Part shown: positions 26,987 through 35,555 of the stretch, one piece after another
How positions within the stretch are numbered: the first letter of the stretch is position 1
Layout: every line of letters starts with the position of its first letter
From: Deltaproteobacteria bacterium
Lineage (GTDB): Bacteria; Desulfobacterota; GWC2-55-46; UBA9637
Direction of reading: 5' to 3'
DNA: 64,000 nucleotides
NCBI GenBank assembly: GCA_030690165.1
Contig: JAUYHF010000033.1
Span: forward strand, 1 to 64,000
Position numbers and translations under genes: made by a program
The notes under the pieces: model-generated
Database searches by the model: none
The model's input: the letters and a program-made list of their open reading frames with translations, nothing else
What the model was told of the DNA's origin: nothing

Positions 26987-29188
26987 TTACCATGTATTAT
27001 TTTTTACTATAAGTCCCCACTTTTTACCTCTATTACGCATTGTAGTCGTCAATGCATCCACAAGACTAAAGAGCCATATAAGAATTACTGTTATAATTAG
27101 CAGCCAGAGTCCCATCATATCAACACTGCTTGTTCTATATACCGCCGCCATTATTGGATTCATTGAGTAAAGCACTATTATGCCAAAATATGCCATGATT
27201 GCTATGCCTTTCTCAAATTCATGGTTATAAAGTTGTCACATTCCAGGTAAAAGCATTGAAAGTATCGCCGGTTTCCAAAGGTTTATTTTACTGACCTCGC
27301 AAACCGTGCAGCCTGCGCTCTCCAATATTTTTCCGCACGTTGTGCATCTGTCTATAAAAGCTGGTAATGTTGGAGTTTTTATAATATTGCATTTTGATAT
27401 TTCATTGCACAGCTCTTTTGCAGCAATATAATCTATTAAATTCAAATTATACGGTGTGCCGTCTTCAGAGGTTTTAAAAATAAAATAAGTGATAGGATAA
27501 TCCATGGGCCACAATTTACCGCTCAAGGTTTTCTTTTCTATTAATGTCGTTGATTTTAAGCAGGTGCAGTCAATCTCCTGAATACGATGCGCGATATTTT
27601 CAAACCTGCTTAGTGTAACTACAAACATCTTGTTTTCTATCAAAAGAACTAATGCCTGATATCCATCAATAATAGCCGTGGAGTAATGCTTAATAACTGT
27701 TTCACCTTCTGCCAGTTTTTCAATAATTTCAGCGTGTTTTGACATCAACCTCCTTGCATAATAGTGAAATACCGGATGATAACGGCCTCTGCGGGAGCCT
27801 CTGGCCAGAATAAAGCTTCCTGCGGCAGAAAACATAAGAGTAATCAGAATTGCTATCAAAAATATACCGAGCAATAAAATCCATAGCGCAACCCATATAA
27901 TAATTGGAGAGGCTCGTGTGTATGGCTTGGAAATCGGCACTACCGTGCTGATTAATATTAGCTGTAAAATCAGACCTACCGTGCTAATTAATATTAGCCA
28001 TGCCACTATCCTGACAGTTAATCTGAACAGAAGAATACTCGTAGTAAGCAGGGCTAATTCAAGGCGCAGGAAAAGAGATGGCCTTTCAACAAGAGAATCA
28101 GTTTTAACCGTTGCCTTGATAGGGCGATTGTATTCTGTTCTGCGAACAGCAGCCAATATTATAAACAAAGCAAATAGAATAACGCCAAGCAAAACCTGTC
28201 CCGTCAATATTGTCATTTCATAAGTCTTATGGCGCAGCTTGAGGGTATCAAGCACATTCTGAAATTCCGGACTGCCAAATCTGCTGAATGAATTTTTCAG
28301 CAAATCCAGCCTGCGTATCTGGAAGTTAAAGTGATCAGTAAAAAGCAGATCGTTTTTTCCTGCAACAATAGCTACGGGCTGAGCGCGGTTCAGAAGGGGA
28401 ATAAGAGATTCTCGCTTCCCCTGTTGATTGAGTTTTACAATCTCAGCAAATTCCAGATTATTGTCATGATTGGTTACATAGGTATTGCCGGAATTATCTA
28501 TTGCCAGATGCACAGGCCATTGAAATCTATAGGGGCTATTTGAATAAAGGGCTGAAGCAAGAGGATTCCATGTCGTCTCTATTGTTAACGATGGGTGAAG
28601 CACTTTTATATCATGATTATTAGTATCGGCAACAATGATTCTTCCCGCGGCATCTACAACGATGTCATTAGGAAAATGAAAAATTCCTGGCACTGACCGG
28701 CTCAACAGTGTGCCATCCCTGCTTAACATGATAATGCGGTGATTGCTTGTATCTGTAAGCAGGATTGCATCCTTTTCAGGATAATAAGCGAGATGAAACA
28801 GGCGGAACGGTTTGCCGGCGCCTGTTGCGTGAAGGTCAATAACTGCTCCAAGCGAGCCATCAACATGAATAAAGTGTATCTTGGCCGACTCTTGACTGCC
28901 AATAAGCATGTCTCCATTTGGCAATGCTGCAATACCCGCAAAAGGCGGTTGAATTCCCATTTGATTAGCAGTTAGTTGCCTAATTATTTTTCCATCTTCA
29001 CCCAATATGTAAAACTCGTCATTTACCTGAACCCATATTTGCCCCGTATTGTCCAATGAAATCAAACCAAGCCCGCTATTTGCAGAATCCTTAAACGACA
29101 CCCAAGAAACAATGCCAGCAAGAACAGCAATAACAAGCAATGCTATATAGAATATTGCCTTCCTGTGTTTTTGTAATTTTTGAATCAC
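26987..29188 (-). pseudogene. NHL-repeat membrane protein interrupted by one in-frame TGA
   Basis: Starting at GTG 29188, it has an N-terminal membrane helix, about 300 residues of NHL-type repeats (ALPNGDMLIG, DTSNHRIIMLSRDG, NDIVVDAAGRIIVADTNNHD), four or so membrane helices, a cytoplasmic stretch, and a zinc ribbon CTTCGKILESAGCTVC. The frame reaches LSMLLPGM and hits TGA at 27236-27238. It then continues as QLYNHEFEKGIAIMAYFG and three more hydrophobic stretches to a stop at 26987. LLPG-x-GQLYN is a common motif of small membrane domains, so the TGA probably replaces a Gly codon (GGA). It follows the cell-shape genes in the same operon; its role is unknown. Confidence 0.65.
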
Positions 29189-29194
29189 GACTTT

Positions 29195-30991
29195 TTATCT
29201 AACCGCCACCGGTTCTCCAATCTGTATCTTTGTCTTGCCTATAACAATCCCTTCTCTGGTTACCACTATTTCATTGTCTCTGTTTGCAGCATAATTCTTG
29301 TTAAAGGTTATAATCTTGTTTACGTTTCCAAATTCATTGCCGGAAAAATTTACTTTTACACCGCCGTTTCCATTGACATTGGTCTTCACATCTATAATCT
29401 CCAGGGTGTCCTTTGCTGTAACCGATATGGTGTCTCCATTGGCATACCACCTCTTGCCGCCCTGTCCGTGTTTCACCACAATGTAATTGAGTTTAGGCTC
29501 TTCCATATCAACAAAGACCTCTCCGAACTTTTTATCCTTATAACTTATTGCAACCGTGTATTCAAGGCCTTTACCGCCCTTTGAATATTTCAGCCACAGG
29601 TCTTTTGCCGTATTGATGAGATAACCTCTGTCTTCTCCGGTGTTTTTCATTTTATTTCCCACAAAGCCGAGAAAATTTACCGTCAGCGCCATCATATCAT
29701 TGGCAGCACTTATCCCGTCCACAACAACATCCAGAAGTTTCATTTTGTCGCCTTTAATAATCCTGAGATGCTCTTCATGAGAAAGAACCTGCCGCAGGCC
29801 GTTTACCTCAACTATAAGATATTTGAATTTGGAGGATTGAGCGGATGGCGGCGCATTTTTTATCCCGGCATCCTGCACATCTGATACCGAGATTGTTATT
29901 TCTCCGCAGGGGAAACTATCTTTTCTTACCATGGCCTTTGTTGCAGCATTTATCTCAAATTCTTTGTTCAGATCATTTGCCGTGCCTATATTAAGTATAT
30001 CAACGCTCAAACCGCGTTCGTAATTGGCCTCTATCTGGGAGATTTTTATCCTGTCCCCTTTTCTTAATTTAATCTCGTCTCCGTCTCTCGCCATGATATT
30101 TTGAGTTCCATTTACGGATAGTATGACATATTTAAGCCTCGGCGGGTCCAGCGCCACCCTGGGGTTCTCCGGTATGATGCCGAACTCGTCCATAAAGACG
30201 TTGATGACCATAGTCTGCATCCTGACCTTTGCCTCAATCTCCTTTATCTCTTTGGATGTCTCTACTCCAAATGCAGGTATCCCATAAGTGGAGAGGGCAT
30301 AAAAGGTAGCAGACTTCTTCTGTTCAGGATGGCTGGTGTTTTTCTCAAATGTCCTGTGATTATTAAATCTGAAATGGTATTGCTGATTATCTATTATTTT
30401 ATTTACATGGTCTGCTATCTTTCTTGCTATGTCCCCGAGAGGGATGTTTGCCCCTTTTTCCTTTGAATAATATATGTCTGCGTCTGCAATTATAGATTGG
30501 CCGAACCTCATGGGGTTTTTCAGACCGCTCTCATAGCTTTCTCTAAAAAAGCCGGAACCCTCATGCAGATTGAGAAAAAAATCGCTCTGGCTCATCAGGC
30601 CTTTGAGTATCTCTACAATCTTGTCTTCATAATATTCCTTGCTGTTTGCAATAGCAAACCTCCGGTTCATGTCCCAGTTGATAGCCCTTTTATGCTCTAT
30701 GATGGAAAAAAAATTAGCGCGCGGCACAACAATCAGATTCCCTTTGTGAAGGGCCATATCCGCATACAAGTCTGCCGACAGATAGCCGCCCGGCTCATCC
30801 CCCTGTATGCCGCCTACTATCATAAGGGTTTTTCCTTTTTCTGCTCCATATACCTTGTAGATATTCAGCTCATATTCGGTATCTTTAAAGTAAACCTCGT
30901 GCAGGGTTTTGCAAAATCCATTGCCGGCAAGAAATATGAGAAAAAAGGCTGCTCCGAATGCATACACGGCTTTTCTTTTTAAATTTTTCAC
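29195..30991 (-). CDS. Csd4-like peptidoglycan carboxypeptidase (M14/M99 type)
   Basis: A secreted zinc carboxypeptidase, 598 residues, with signal peptide (residues 1-27, ending GFC). The zinc site is GGIQGDEPGG with Gln63 and Glu66, and LNLHEGSGF with His143. The first ligand is Gln rather than the His of ordinary M14 enzymes, the same substitution known in Helicobacter Csd4. Csd4 trims tripeptide stems to dipeptides to create helical cell shape. Residues about 285-598 hold two or three beta-rich repeats starting LKYVILSVNG, FKYLIVEVNG and LNYIVVKHG. It overlaps the next upstream gene by 4 nt and sits in an operon with bactofilin and a Csd6-like protein. Confidence 0.85.
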   Translation of the reverse strand: MKNLKRKAVYAFGAAFFLIFLAGNGFCKTLHEVYFKDTEYELNIYKVYGAEKGKTLMIVGGIQGDEPGGYLSADLYADMALHKGNLIVVPRANFFSIIEHKRAINWDMNRRFAIANSKEYYEDKIVEILKGLMSQSDFFLNLHEGSGFFRESYESGLKNPMRFGQSIIADADIYYSKEKGANIPLGDIARKIADHVNKIIDNQQYHFRFNNHRTFEKNTSHPEQKKSATFYALSTYGIPAFGVETSKEIKEIEAKVRMQTMVINVFMDEFGIIPENPRVALDPPRLKYVILSVNGTQNIMARDGDEIKLRKGDRIKISQIEANYERGLSVDILNIGTANDLNKEFEINAATKAMVRKDSFPCGEITISVSDVQDAGIKNAPPSAQSSKFKYLIVEVNGLRQVLSHEEHLRIIKGDKMKLLDVVVDGISAANDMMALTVNFLGFVGNKMKNTGEDRGYLINTAKDLWLKYSKGGKGLEYTVAISYKDKKFGEVFVDMEEPKLNYIVVKHGQGGKRWYANGDTISVTAKDTLEIIDVKTNVNGNGGVKVNFSGNEFGNVNKIITFNKNYAANRDNEIVVTREGIVIGKTKIQIGEPVAVR

Positions 30992-31623
30992 AGGCCCGCC
31001 TCCTTTTTAATAAGGAGGTCCCCATCTGCTGAATATACAAATATACTTACCATTTTTATAGCATTGCCATTGAAAGATGGGAATATCCTCTCTATATGCT
31101 TCTGCCACTTTATGGTAAATTTGTCCCCTTTTTTAAAATCAACAGGAAAACCATCTTTTACCTCTACATCTTCAGGAAAACAAATATAGGTTCCTCCATA
31201 ATCTCCAACTATAAAAACATAACCATGCAATGTTTCACCGGCGCTGTTTGTCTTGGCCATGTCAAAGCTAACCGCAAGGTTGCCGCCATCTTTTTTAATC
31301 TGAAAATCATGAAGTGAAATAAGTTCTGTTTTTTTCTCATTTCCGTTATTAACAGCCCCTTTATCTGTTGAGGCTGTTTTTGCCACCATATCCTTAAACC
31401 TTTCCTCTAATGATTTTTTCTCCATGTTTGCGGAGGCAAGTTCATCGGTTAACCTCCCTTTTTCAATATACAGCTTAAAGGAAAAGATGGCGGCGGTTAT
31501 TGAAACAAGTATTAAAATAAAAAGACCGACTATGAGCAATGCCAGACTTTTTAGAGAAAATTCTACAGTGCGAGCCTTTCCAGCGTTATCTGTAAAATAT
31601 ATTATTGTTATCGTCTGTTTCAT
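30988..31623 (-). CDS. Single-span membrane protein with coiled coil, cell-shape operon
   Basis: A 211-residue protein with a cytoplasmic N-terminus (KQTITIIYFTDNAGKARTVEF), one membrane helix (residues about 27-50), a short coiled coil (IEKGRLTDELASANMEKKSL) and a periplasmic C-terminal domain (residues about 105-211). That domain resembles the end of the next upstream protein: both share a DFxI/DFAI start, a GFPVDFKKGD/GIPMDFRKGE turn and an ending VSIFVYSADGDLLIKK/VTVLVYSRTGELLLHK. It overlaps both neighbours by 4 nt. I do not recognise a named family; it may connect cytoplasmic bactofilin to periplasmic hydrolases. Confidence 0.75.
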   Translation of the reverse strand: MKQTITIIYFTDNAGKARTVEFSLKSLALLIVGLFILILVSITAAIFSFKLYIEKGRLTDELASANMEKKSLEERFKDMVAKTASTDKGAVNNGNEKKTELISLHDFQIKKDGGNLAVSFDMAKTNSAGETLHGYVFIVGDYGGTYICFPEDVEVKDGFPVDFKKGDKFTIKWQKHIERIFPSFNGNAIKMVSIFVYSADGDLLIKKEAGL

Positions 31624-33266
31624 TGAACTGTTCGTGGCTGCCCCTGAATGTTTCTATCATGGGAAGGAAATTTTTTATGAAGCAGCAGTTCGCCTGTTCT
31701 TGAATAAACCAGAACTGTAACATGGTCAACAATATTTTCGCCAAGTTCCCCGTTTACAATCTTAAAACGTCTTATTGAAAACCACTCGCCTTTTCTAAAA
31801 TCCATGGGAATACCCTGTTCAAGCGTAATTGGCGGATATGCTGTGTGGCGAATCCCATTGTCGTTTTTGTTTGCAGCTACAATTACCACCCTTCCTGATA
31901 TCATTTGCTGTTCCATTGTTTTATTTATCAGCTTGAATTTGACCTTATTTGCAGCCATTCCTTTATCAATTGCAAAGTCTTCTATATCTACAAGTGGCCT
32001 GCCCTTGACCCACCCCTTTATCCCCTCCAGGGAGGGGAAGGGGTGGGTCAGGGGTGTTTTTGATAAAACAGTTACGTCAGAAGGTAGTGTTGCTCCTGCT
32101 GCTGTCCCATTGGAAGGAGCCGATTGTAAGGTTTCGGTCTTTGCCACTTTATAGGCAGTATATCTTTTTGCGACCTCTGCCGGCCTTTGTGTCGGCAAAG
32201 GGCTCCATTCTTCTCCAATTATTTTCCATTCCCCGATAGAAGCATTCGGGGACAGGGCCGCATTTTCATTAACAAGATAGAGCCTCTTTATTCCAATGCT
32301 TGTCAGCCTGTCATTTTTATAGCGCTGCGCAAATGAGACAACCACATGGTTATTATGACGAAGGATTTTGATGTCTGACAAGGAGACATTTATATGTTTA
32401 TATTGCCGGTTAAGACTCTCTTTATATTTTCTCCATCTTTCAAAATCCATACCATTTGTTCTGAAATTTTTTGAATACGTATCCGTATAACGGTTAATAT
32501 CTTTTTTCTGCCAGCCGGTCTGCCACTTTTCAATCAGGCGCTCAATTTCCCTGCGGGTGTTCGCTATATTTTCACCGCTGTCATATTCAATCTTGTCCAC
32601 GATGATCATCGGCGTTGTCTGAAGTTTTATATATTCCGCAAGCTCAAGGACGTCTTCATTTGCGGCTACAACACAGCCCCGCGTATCATACGGTTTTAAA
32701 GGCCGATCCGGTTGATCGGTTGCATGAAACCAGATGCCGTTTCCTTTTTTATGCAGAGTGGCATCTATGAAATTCGGATAATTTATCGGCATGGCCATTA
32801 CGCCGTATTCAGGCAGCAGTTCCCTGTCATCCTTAACCACTGTAAAAAAATAAACCCCTTCAGGAGTTTTACGGTCCCCGCTCCTGCCCTTGTCCCCTTG
32901 ATTCCGGCCTGTAGTAACCTGAAAGGTTTTTATCAATTTATAATATTTATCGTAGAGATATAGTTTTTGGGTTGATTTTTCCACAAGTATTGCGTAATCC
33001 CAAAGCCCTATAAAATAAAAAGGGATCGTAGTTTGCAGAGATGTATCAGATATGCGGCCATTGATAGAATTACTGTTTTGTAGATTACCGTTAGTCGGTT
33101 CGGCAGACTCACGATGAGGTTGCGCCGCTGTTTCTGCCCCGGAAGAAGGGGTTTTTGCGAGGGAGCTTATCTGATTATTATCAGAAAAAACATATCCCGC
33201 ATTGCCTGCCATCCAAAACAGGACGAGGCCTATTCTGACCACTGACCACTGACCACTATCTTTCAA
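31620..33266 (-). CDS. Csd6-like L,D-carboxypeptidase/transpeptidase (YkuD + NTF2-like)
   Basis: Secreted peptidoglycan enzyme, about 548 residues. After a signal peptide comes a YkuD domain: ILVEKSTQKLYLYD, TGRNQGDKGRSGDRKTPEGVY, WFHATDQPDRPLKPYDTRGC, where His and Cys (about 181 and 198 from this start) are catalytic; the usual SHGC is TRGC. An NTF2-like domain follows (WQKKDINRYTDTYSKNF to WKIIGEEW), the layout of Helicobacter Csd6. A third C-terminal domain is shared with the next gene. The start is probably TTG 33266, with GGAGG of the bactofilin end as ribosome-binding site; GTG 33242 is possible. A hairpin repeat is inserted in frame at 32006-32050 and a heptad repeat at 33236-33256. 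Confidence 0.82.
   Translation of the reverse strand: MKDSGQWSVVRIGLVLFWMAGNAGYVFSDNNQISSLAKTPSSGAETAAQPHRESAEPTNGNLQNSNSINGRISDTSLQTTIPFYFIGLWDYAILVEKSTQKLYLYDKYYKLIKTFQVTTGRNQGDKGRSGDRKTPEGVYFFTVVKDDRELLPEYGVMAMPINYPNFIDATLHKKGNGIWFHATDQPDRPLKPYDTRGCVVAANEDVLELAEYIKLQTTPMIIVDKIEYDSGENIANTRREIERLIEKWQTGWQKKDINRYTDTYSKNFRTNGMDFERWRKYKESLNRQYKHINVSLSDIKILRHNNHVVVSFAQRYKNDRLTSIGIKRLYLVNENAALSPNASIGEWKIIGEEWSPLPTQRPAEVAKRYTAYKVAKTETLQSAPSNGTAAGATLPSDVTVLSKTPLTHPFPSLEGIKGWVKGRPLVDIEDFAIDKGMAANKVKFKLINKTMEQQMISGRVVIVAANKNDNGIRHTAYPPITLEQGIPMDFRKGEWFSIRRFKIVNGELGENIVDHVTVLVYSRTGELLLHKKFPSHDRNIQGQPRTVQ
32006..32050. repeat. Hairpin repeat inserted in the Csd6-like coding sequence
   Basis: TGACCCACCCCTT...TCCCCTCC pairs with GGAGGGGAAGGGGTGGGTCA around a 2-nt loop, about 20 bp of stem. 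It is translated in frame as LTHPFPSLEGIKGWVKG in the linker between the NTF2-like and C-terminal domains. Confidence 0.75.
33236..33256. repeat. Three perfect TGACCAC heptads at the start of the Csd6-like gene
   Basis: TGACCAC occurs three times without error. On the coding strand it reads GTGGTCA units, translated as part of SGQWSVV just before the signal-peptide hydrophobic core. It belongs to the heptad class, here without a pairing arm. Confidence 0.7.
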
Positions 33267-33267
33267 C

Positions 33268-33678
33268 CTACAGCGCCTCCATTTTTTGACCTTCCGCCCC
33301 TGCGCCAAGTGTATGCCCGCCTTTCTTCTCACCCATCTCGCATGTACCTTCAAATATCACGCCTTCGCCAATAATGAGGTTGGTTGTCCTGATATTCCCG
33401 AACAGCTTGCCAGGCACTCTCAGTTCTATCCTGCTTTTTCCCTCTATGTTTCCCCTAAACTCGCCGCTTATAATAGCTGTGTCCACTGCTGCCTTTGCTT
33501 CTATAAGCGCGCCCTCGCCTACAATAAGGGTTCCGTTTATTGCGTCAACTTCGCCGTTAAATTTCCCGTCAATTCTGACAGAGCCCTCAAACTCAAGCTT
33601 TCCGGTAATAGCCACATCCTTGCCGATGAATCCGTTCATCTGCATGTCCCCTCTTTTTTTGTCCTTTTCGCCAAACAT
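33268..33678 (-). CDS. Bactofilin (CcmA-like)
   Basis: Polymer-forming cytoskeletal protein, 136 residues, with the repetitive beta-helix core of bactofilins (GKDVAITGKLEFEGSVRIDGKFNGEV, SGEFRGNIEGKSRIELRVPGKLFGNIRTTNLIIGEGVIFEG in pieces). It assembles at the membrane and positions peptidoglycan hydrolases. ATG 33678 has GGAGG 5 nt upstream and gives MFGEKDKKRGD. It is the first gene of the operon with the Csd6-like and Csd4-like enzymes, the same functional set that sets helical shape in Helicobacter. Confidence 0.92.
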   Translation of the reverse strand: MFGEKDKKRGDMQMNGFIGKDVAITGKLEFEGSVRIDGKFNGEVDAINGTLIVGEGALIEAKAAVDTAIISGEFRGNIEGKSRIELRVPGKLFGNIRTTNLIIGEGVIFEGTCEMGEKKGGHTLGAGAEGQKMEAL

Positions 33679-33721
33679 GATTTCCTCCTTTTTTTTATTT
33701 CTCAAACATAAAGCCTTGATG

Positions 33722-34564
33722 TTATGCCTTGATATTTCTCATCATCTCCAATATCCGTTCCAATTCTTCATAAGAATAAAACTCTATCTCCAAACGGCCT
33801 TTCCCCTTGTTTTCCTTCACCAAAACCTTTGTGCCGAAAATACCCCTTAGTTCATCCTCAACCGATTGCTGATGACCAGCCTTCTTGTGATGGGTTTTAT
33901 CTTTGTTGATCCCCCTTTTTACAGCCTCTTCAGTCTCCCTTACAGACAGCCCCTTTTGTATTATTTTTCTACAAAGCTCTCTTTGACCGGCATGGCTGTC
34001 AAGGCCAAGGAGGACCTTGGCATGTCCCATAGATATTGCGCCTTTTTGCAACTCATTCTTTACCTCAGGCGCAAGTTTCAGGAGTCTTAAATAATTTGCA
34101 ACCGTTGCCCTTTCCTTGCCCACCTTTTTTGCCGTATCGTCCTGAGAAAGAGAGAACCTCTCCATCAGGCTTTTATAGGCCAATGCCTCTTCAATAGGAT
34201 TTAAGTCCTGCCTCTGGATATTTTCTATAATTGCAAGCTCAAGACTCTCTTCCTCTGTAGCATCCCTTACAACAACAGGAACCTCTTTAAGCCCTGCAAG
34301 CCCCGCTGCGCGCCATCTCCGTTCGCCTGCTATCAGTTCATACCCGTTTTCCGACCTTCTGACAATAAGAGGCTCTATAATCCCCTTTTCCCTGATGGAA
34401 TCGGCAAGCTCTTTAAGCTGCTCTTCATTAAAATCCTTTCGCGGCTGAACCTTGCTGGGGGTTATTTCATCTATAGGGCAGACAAGGTAATTGTCCCCTG
34501 TTTTTTCAATATTCTGAATCAATGCGCCCAGCCCCTTGCCGAGCGCCTTTCTCTTTACCAACAT
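33722..34564 (-). CDS. parB: Chromosome partitioning protein ParB
   Basis: Binds parS and forms the partition complex. It has KRKALGKGLGALIQ, the CTPase/arginine box GERRWRAAGLAG with KEVPVVV, the helix-turn-helix region (SLSQDDTAKKVGKERATVANYLRLLKL) and the C-terminal dimerisation segment. 280 residues. It lies 10 nt after parA in the same operon. Two parS-like sites are at 35519 and 38133. Confidence 0.95.
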   Translation of the reverse strand: MLVKRKALGKGLGALIQNIEKTGDNYLVCPIDEITPSKVQPRKDFNEEQLKELADSIREKGIIEPLIVRRSENGYELIAGERRWRAAGLAGLKEVPVVVRDATEEESLELAIIENIQRQDLNPIEEALAYKSLMERFSLSQDDTAKKVGKERATVANYLRLLKLAPEVKNELQKGAISMGHAKVLLGLDSHAGQRELCRKIIQKGLSVRETEEAVKRGINKDKTHHKKAGHQQSVEDELRGIFGTKVLVKENKGKGRLEIEFYSYEELERILEMMRNIKA

Positions 34565-34574
34565 AGCTAACCCC

Positions 34575-35336
34575 TTAATTTTTCAAAAGAATTTCCTTTG
34601 CCAGCTCCATATAACTCAATGCGCCTTTGGATGTTATATCGTAAAGTATTACAGGTTTTCCAAAACTCGGACTTTCGCTTAGCCTTACATTTCTTGGTAT
34701 TATTGTCTTGAATATCTTACTGGCAAAATGCGTTTTTACCTCTTCGGCTACCTGATGGGCAAGATTATTTCTTGGGTCAAACATGGTAAGTAGTATGCCC
34801 TCTATTTCTAAATGAGGATTAAGATTTTTCTTTATAAGACCTATGGTTTTCATAAGCTGTGACAGGCCTTCTAATGCATAATATTCGCACTGCATAGGTA
34901 TGATAACTGAATCTGCTGCTGTCAGGGCATTTACTGTTAAAAGACTCAAAGATGGAGGACAGTCAATAAAAATATAATCATAGTCATTAACGATATCCTT
35001 TAAGGCATCTTTTAATTTTATCTCTCTTCTTGGGTCGTCTATTAATTCCACCTCAGCGCCTATAAGGTCTATTGTGGAAGGGACAGTTTTTAGAAATGGA
35101 ATCTCGGTGTCTTTAATAACCTCTTTTAGTCCTTTGTGCTGAATTATTGCCTGGTATATACTGTCCTTTGAGCCGTTTTTTGAGAGTCCAACTCCACTGG
35201 TAGTATTGCCCTGAGGGTCAAAATCAATCAGAAGAACCCTTTTTTCTGCAACAGCGATGGATGCAGAAAGATTTACAGCCGTCGTGGTTTTGCCAACACC
35301 ACCCTTTTGATTTGCTATTCCTATTATTCTTGCCAT
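34575..35336 (-). CDS. parA: Chromosome partitioning ATPase ParA (Soj)
   Basis: Walker-type ATPase that segregates origins with ParB and can act on DnaA. It has the deviant Walker A KGGVGKTTTAVNL, DFDPQGNTTSG and YDYIFIDCPPSLSLLT. 253 residues, no N-terminal HTH, so it is the chromosomal Soj type. The gene precedes parB. A structured sequence (35350-35427) lies in its leader. Confidence 0.96.
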   Translation of the reverse strand: MARIIGIANQKGGVGKTTTAVNLSASIAVAEKRVLLIDFDPQGNTTSGVGLSKNGSKDSIYQAIIQHKGLKEVIKDTEIPFLKTVPSTIDLIGAEVELIDDPRREIKLKDALKDIVNDYDYIFIDCPPSLSLLTVNALTAADSVIIPMQCEYYALEGLSQLMKTIGLIKKNLNPHLEIEGILLTMFDPRNNLAHQVAEEVKTHFASKIFKTIIPRNVRLSESPSFGKPVILYDITSKGALSYMELAKEILLKN

Positions 35337-35349
35337 TTATTTTAAGTAA

Positions 35350-35427
35350 ACCCCGTTAGAAGTCTCCTCCGTCAGGGGTAAGCCCTGATGGAAGAATAGT
35401 TTCCTGATAGGTAAACTTCTAACAGGG
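35350..35427 (-). promoter_or_regulatory. Large nested hairpin in the parA leader
   Basis: ACCCCGTTAGAAGT (35350-35363) pairs with ACTTCTAACAGGGT (35414-35427), 13 of 14 positions. Within it TCCGTCAGGG (35368-35377) pairs with CCCTGATGGA (35383-35392) around a 5-nt loop. The element lies 13 nt upstream of the parA start on the minus strand. The outer arm resembles the flank of another hairpin (38090-38119) in front of mnmG. It matches no riboswitch class I know. Confidence 0.55.
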
Positions 35428-35518
35428 TAAACTCCGAATCTTCCTCGCCCCTGATTTCGTAGGAAAGTTTACCATACAGTTTTCATTTTTCAAGGAAAAA
35501 ATTGGCGGCTGTCTTTAT

Positions 35519-35534
35519 TGTTCCACATGGAACA
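35519..35534. promoter_or_regulatory. parS-like site
   Basis: TGTTCCACATGGAACA differs at one central base from the palindromic parS sequence TGTTCCACGTGGAACA found complete at 38133. It lies between rsmG and parA. Confidence 0.75.
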
Positions 35535-35555
35535 GTTTTTCGGGTTATCGTTGGT

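Noticed and set aside
27941-28010. Two near-identical stretches CTACCGTGCTRATTAATATTAG in the NHL-repeat gene as a mobile repeat
   Set aside because: They encode repeated LILISTV residues in adjacent membrane helices, best read as a small in-gene duplication.
26987-29188. TGA read as glycine (alternative genetic code)
   Set aside because: hisB, recO, glyQ and other genes clearly end at TGA and overlap or abut the next start, so TGA is a normal stop here. The in-frame TGA is better explained by mutation or error.
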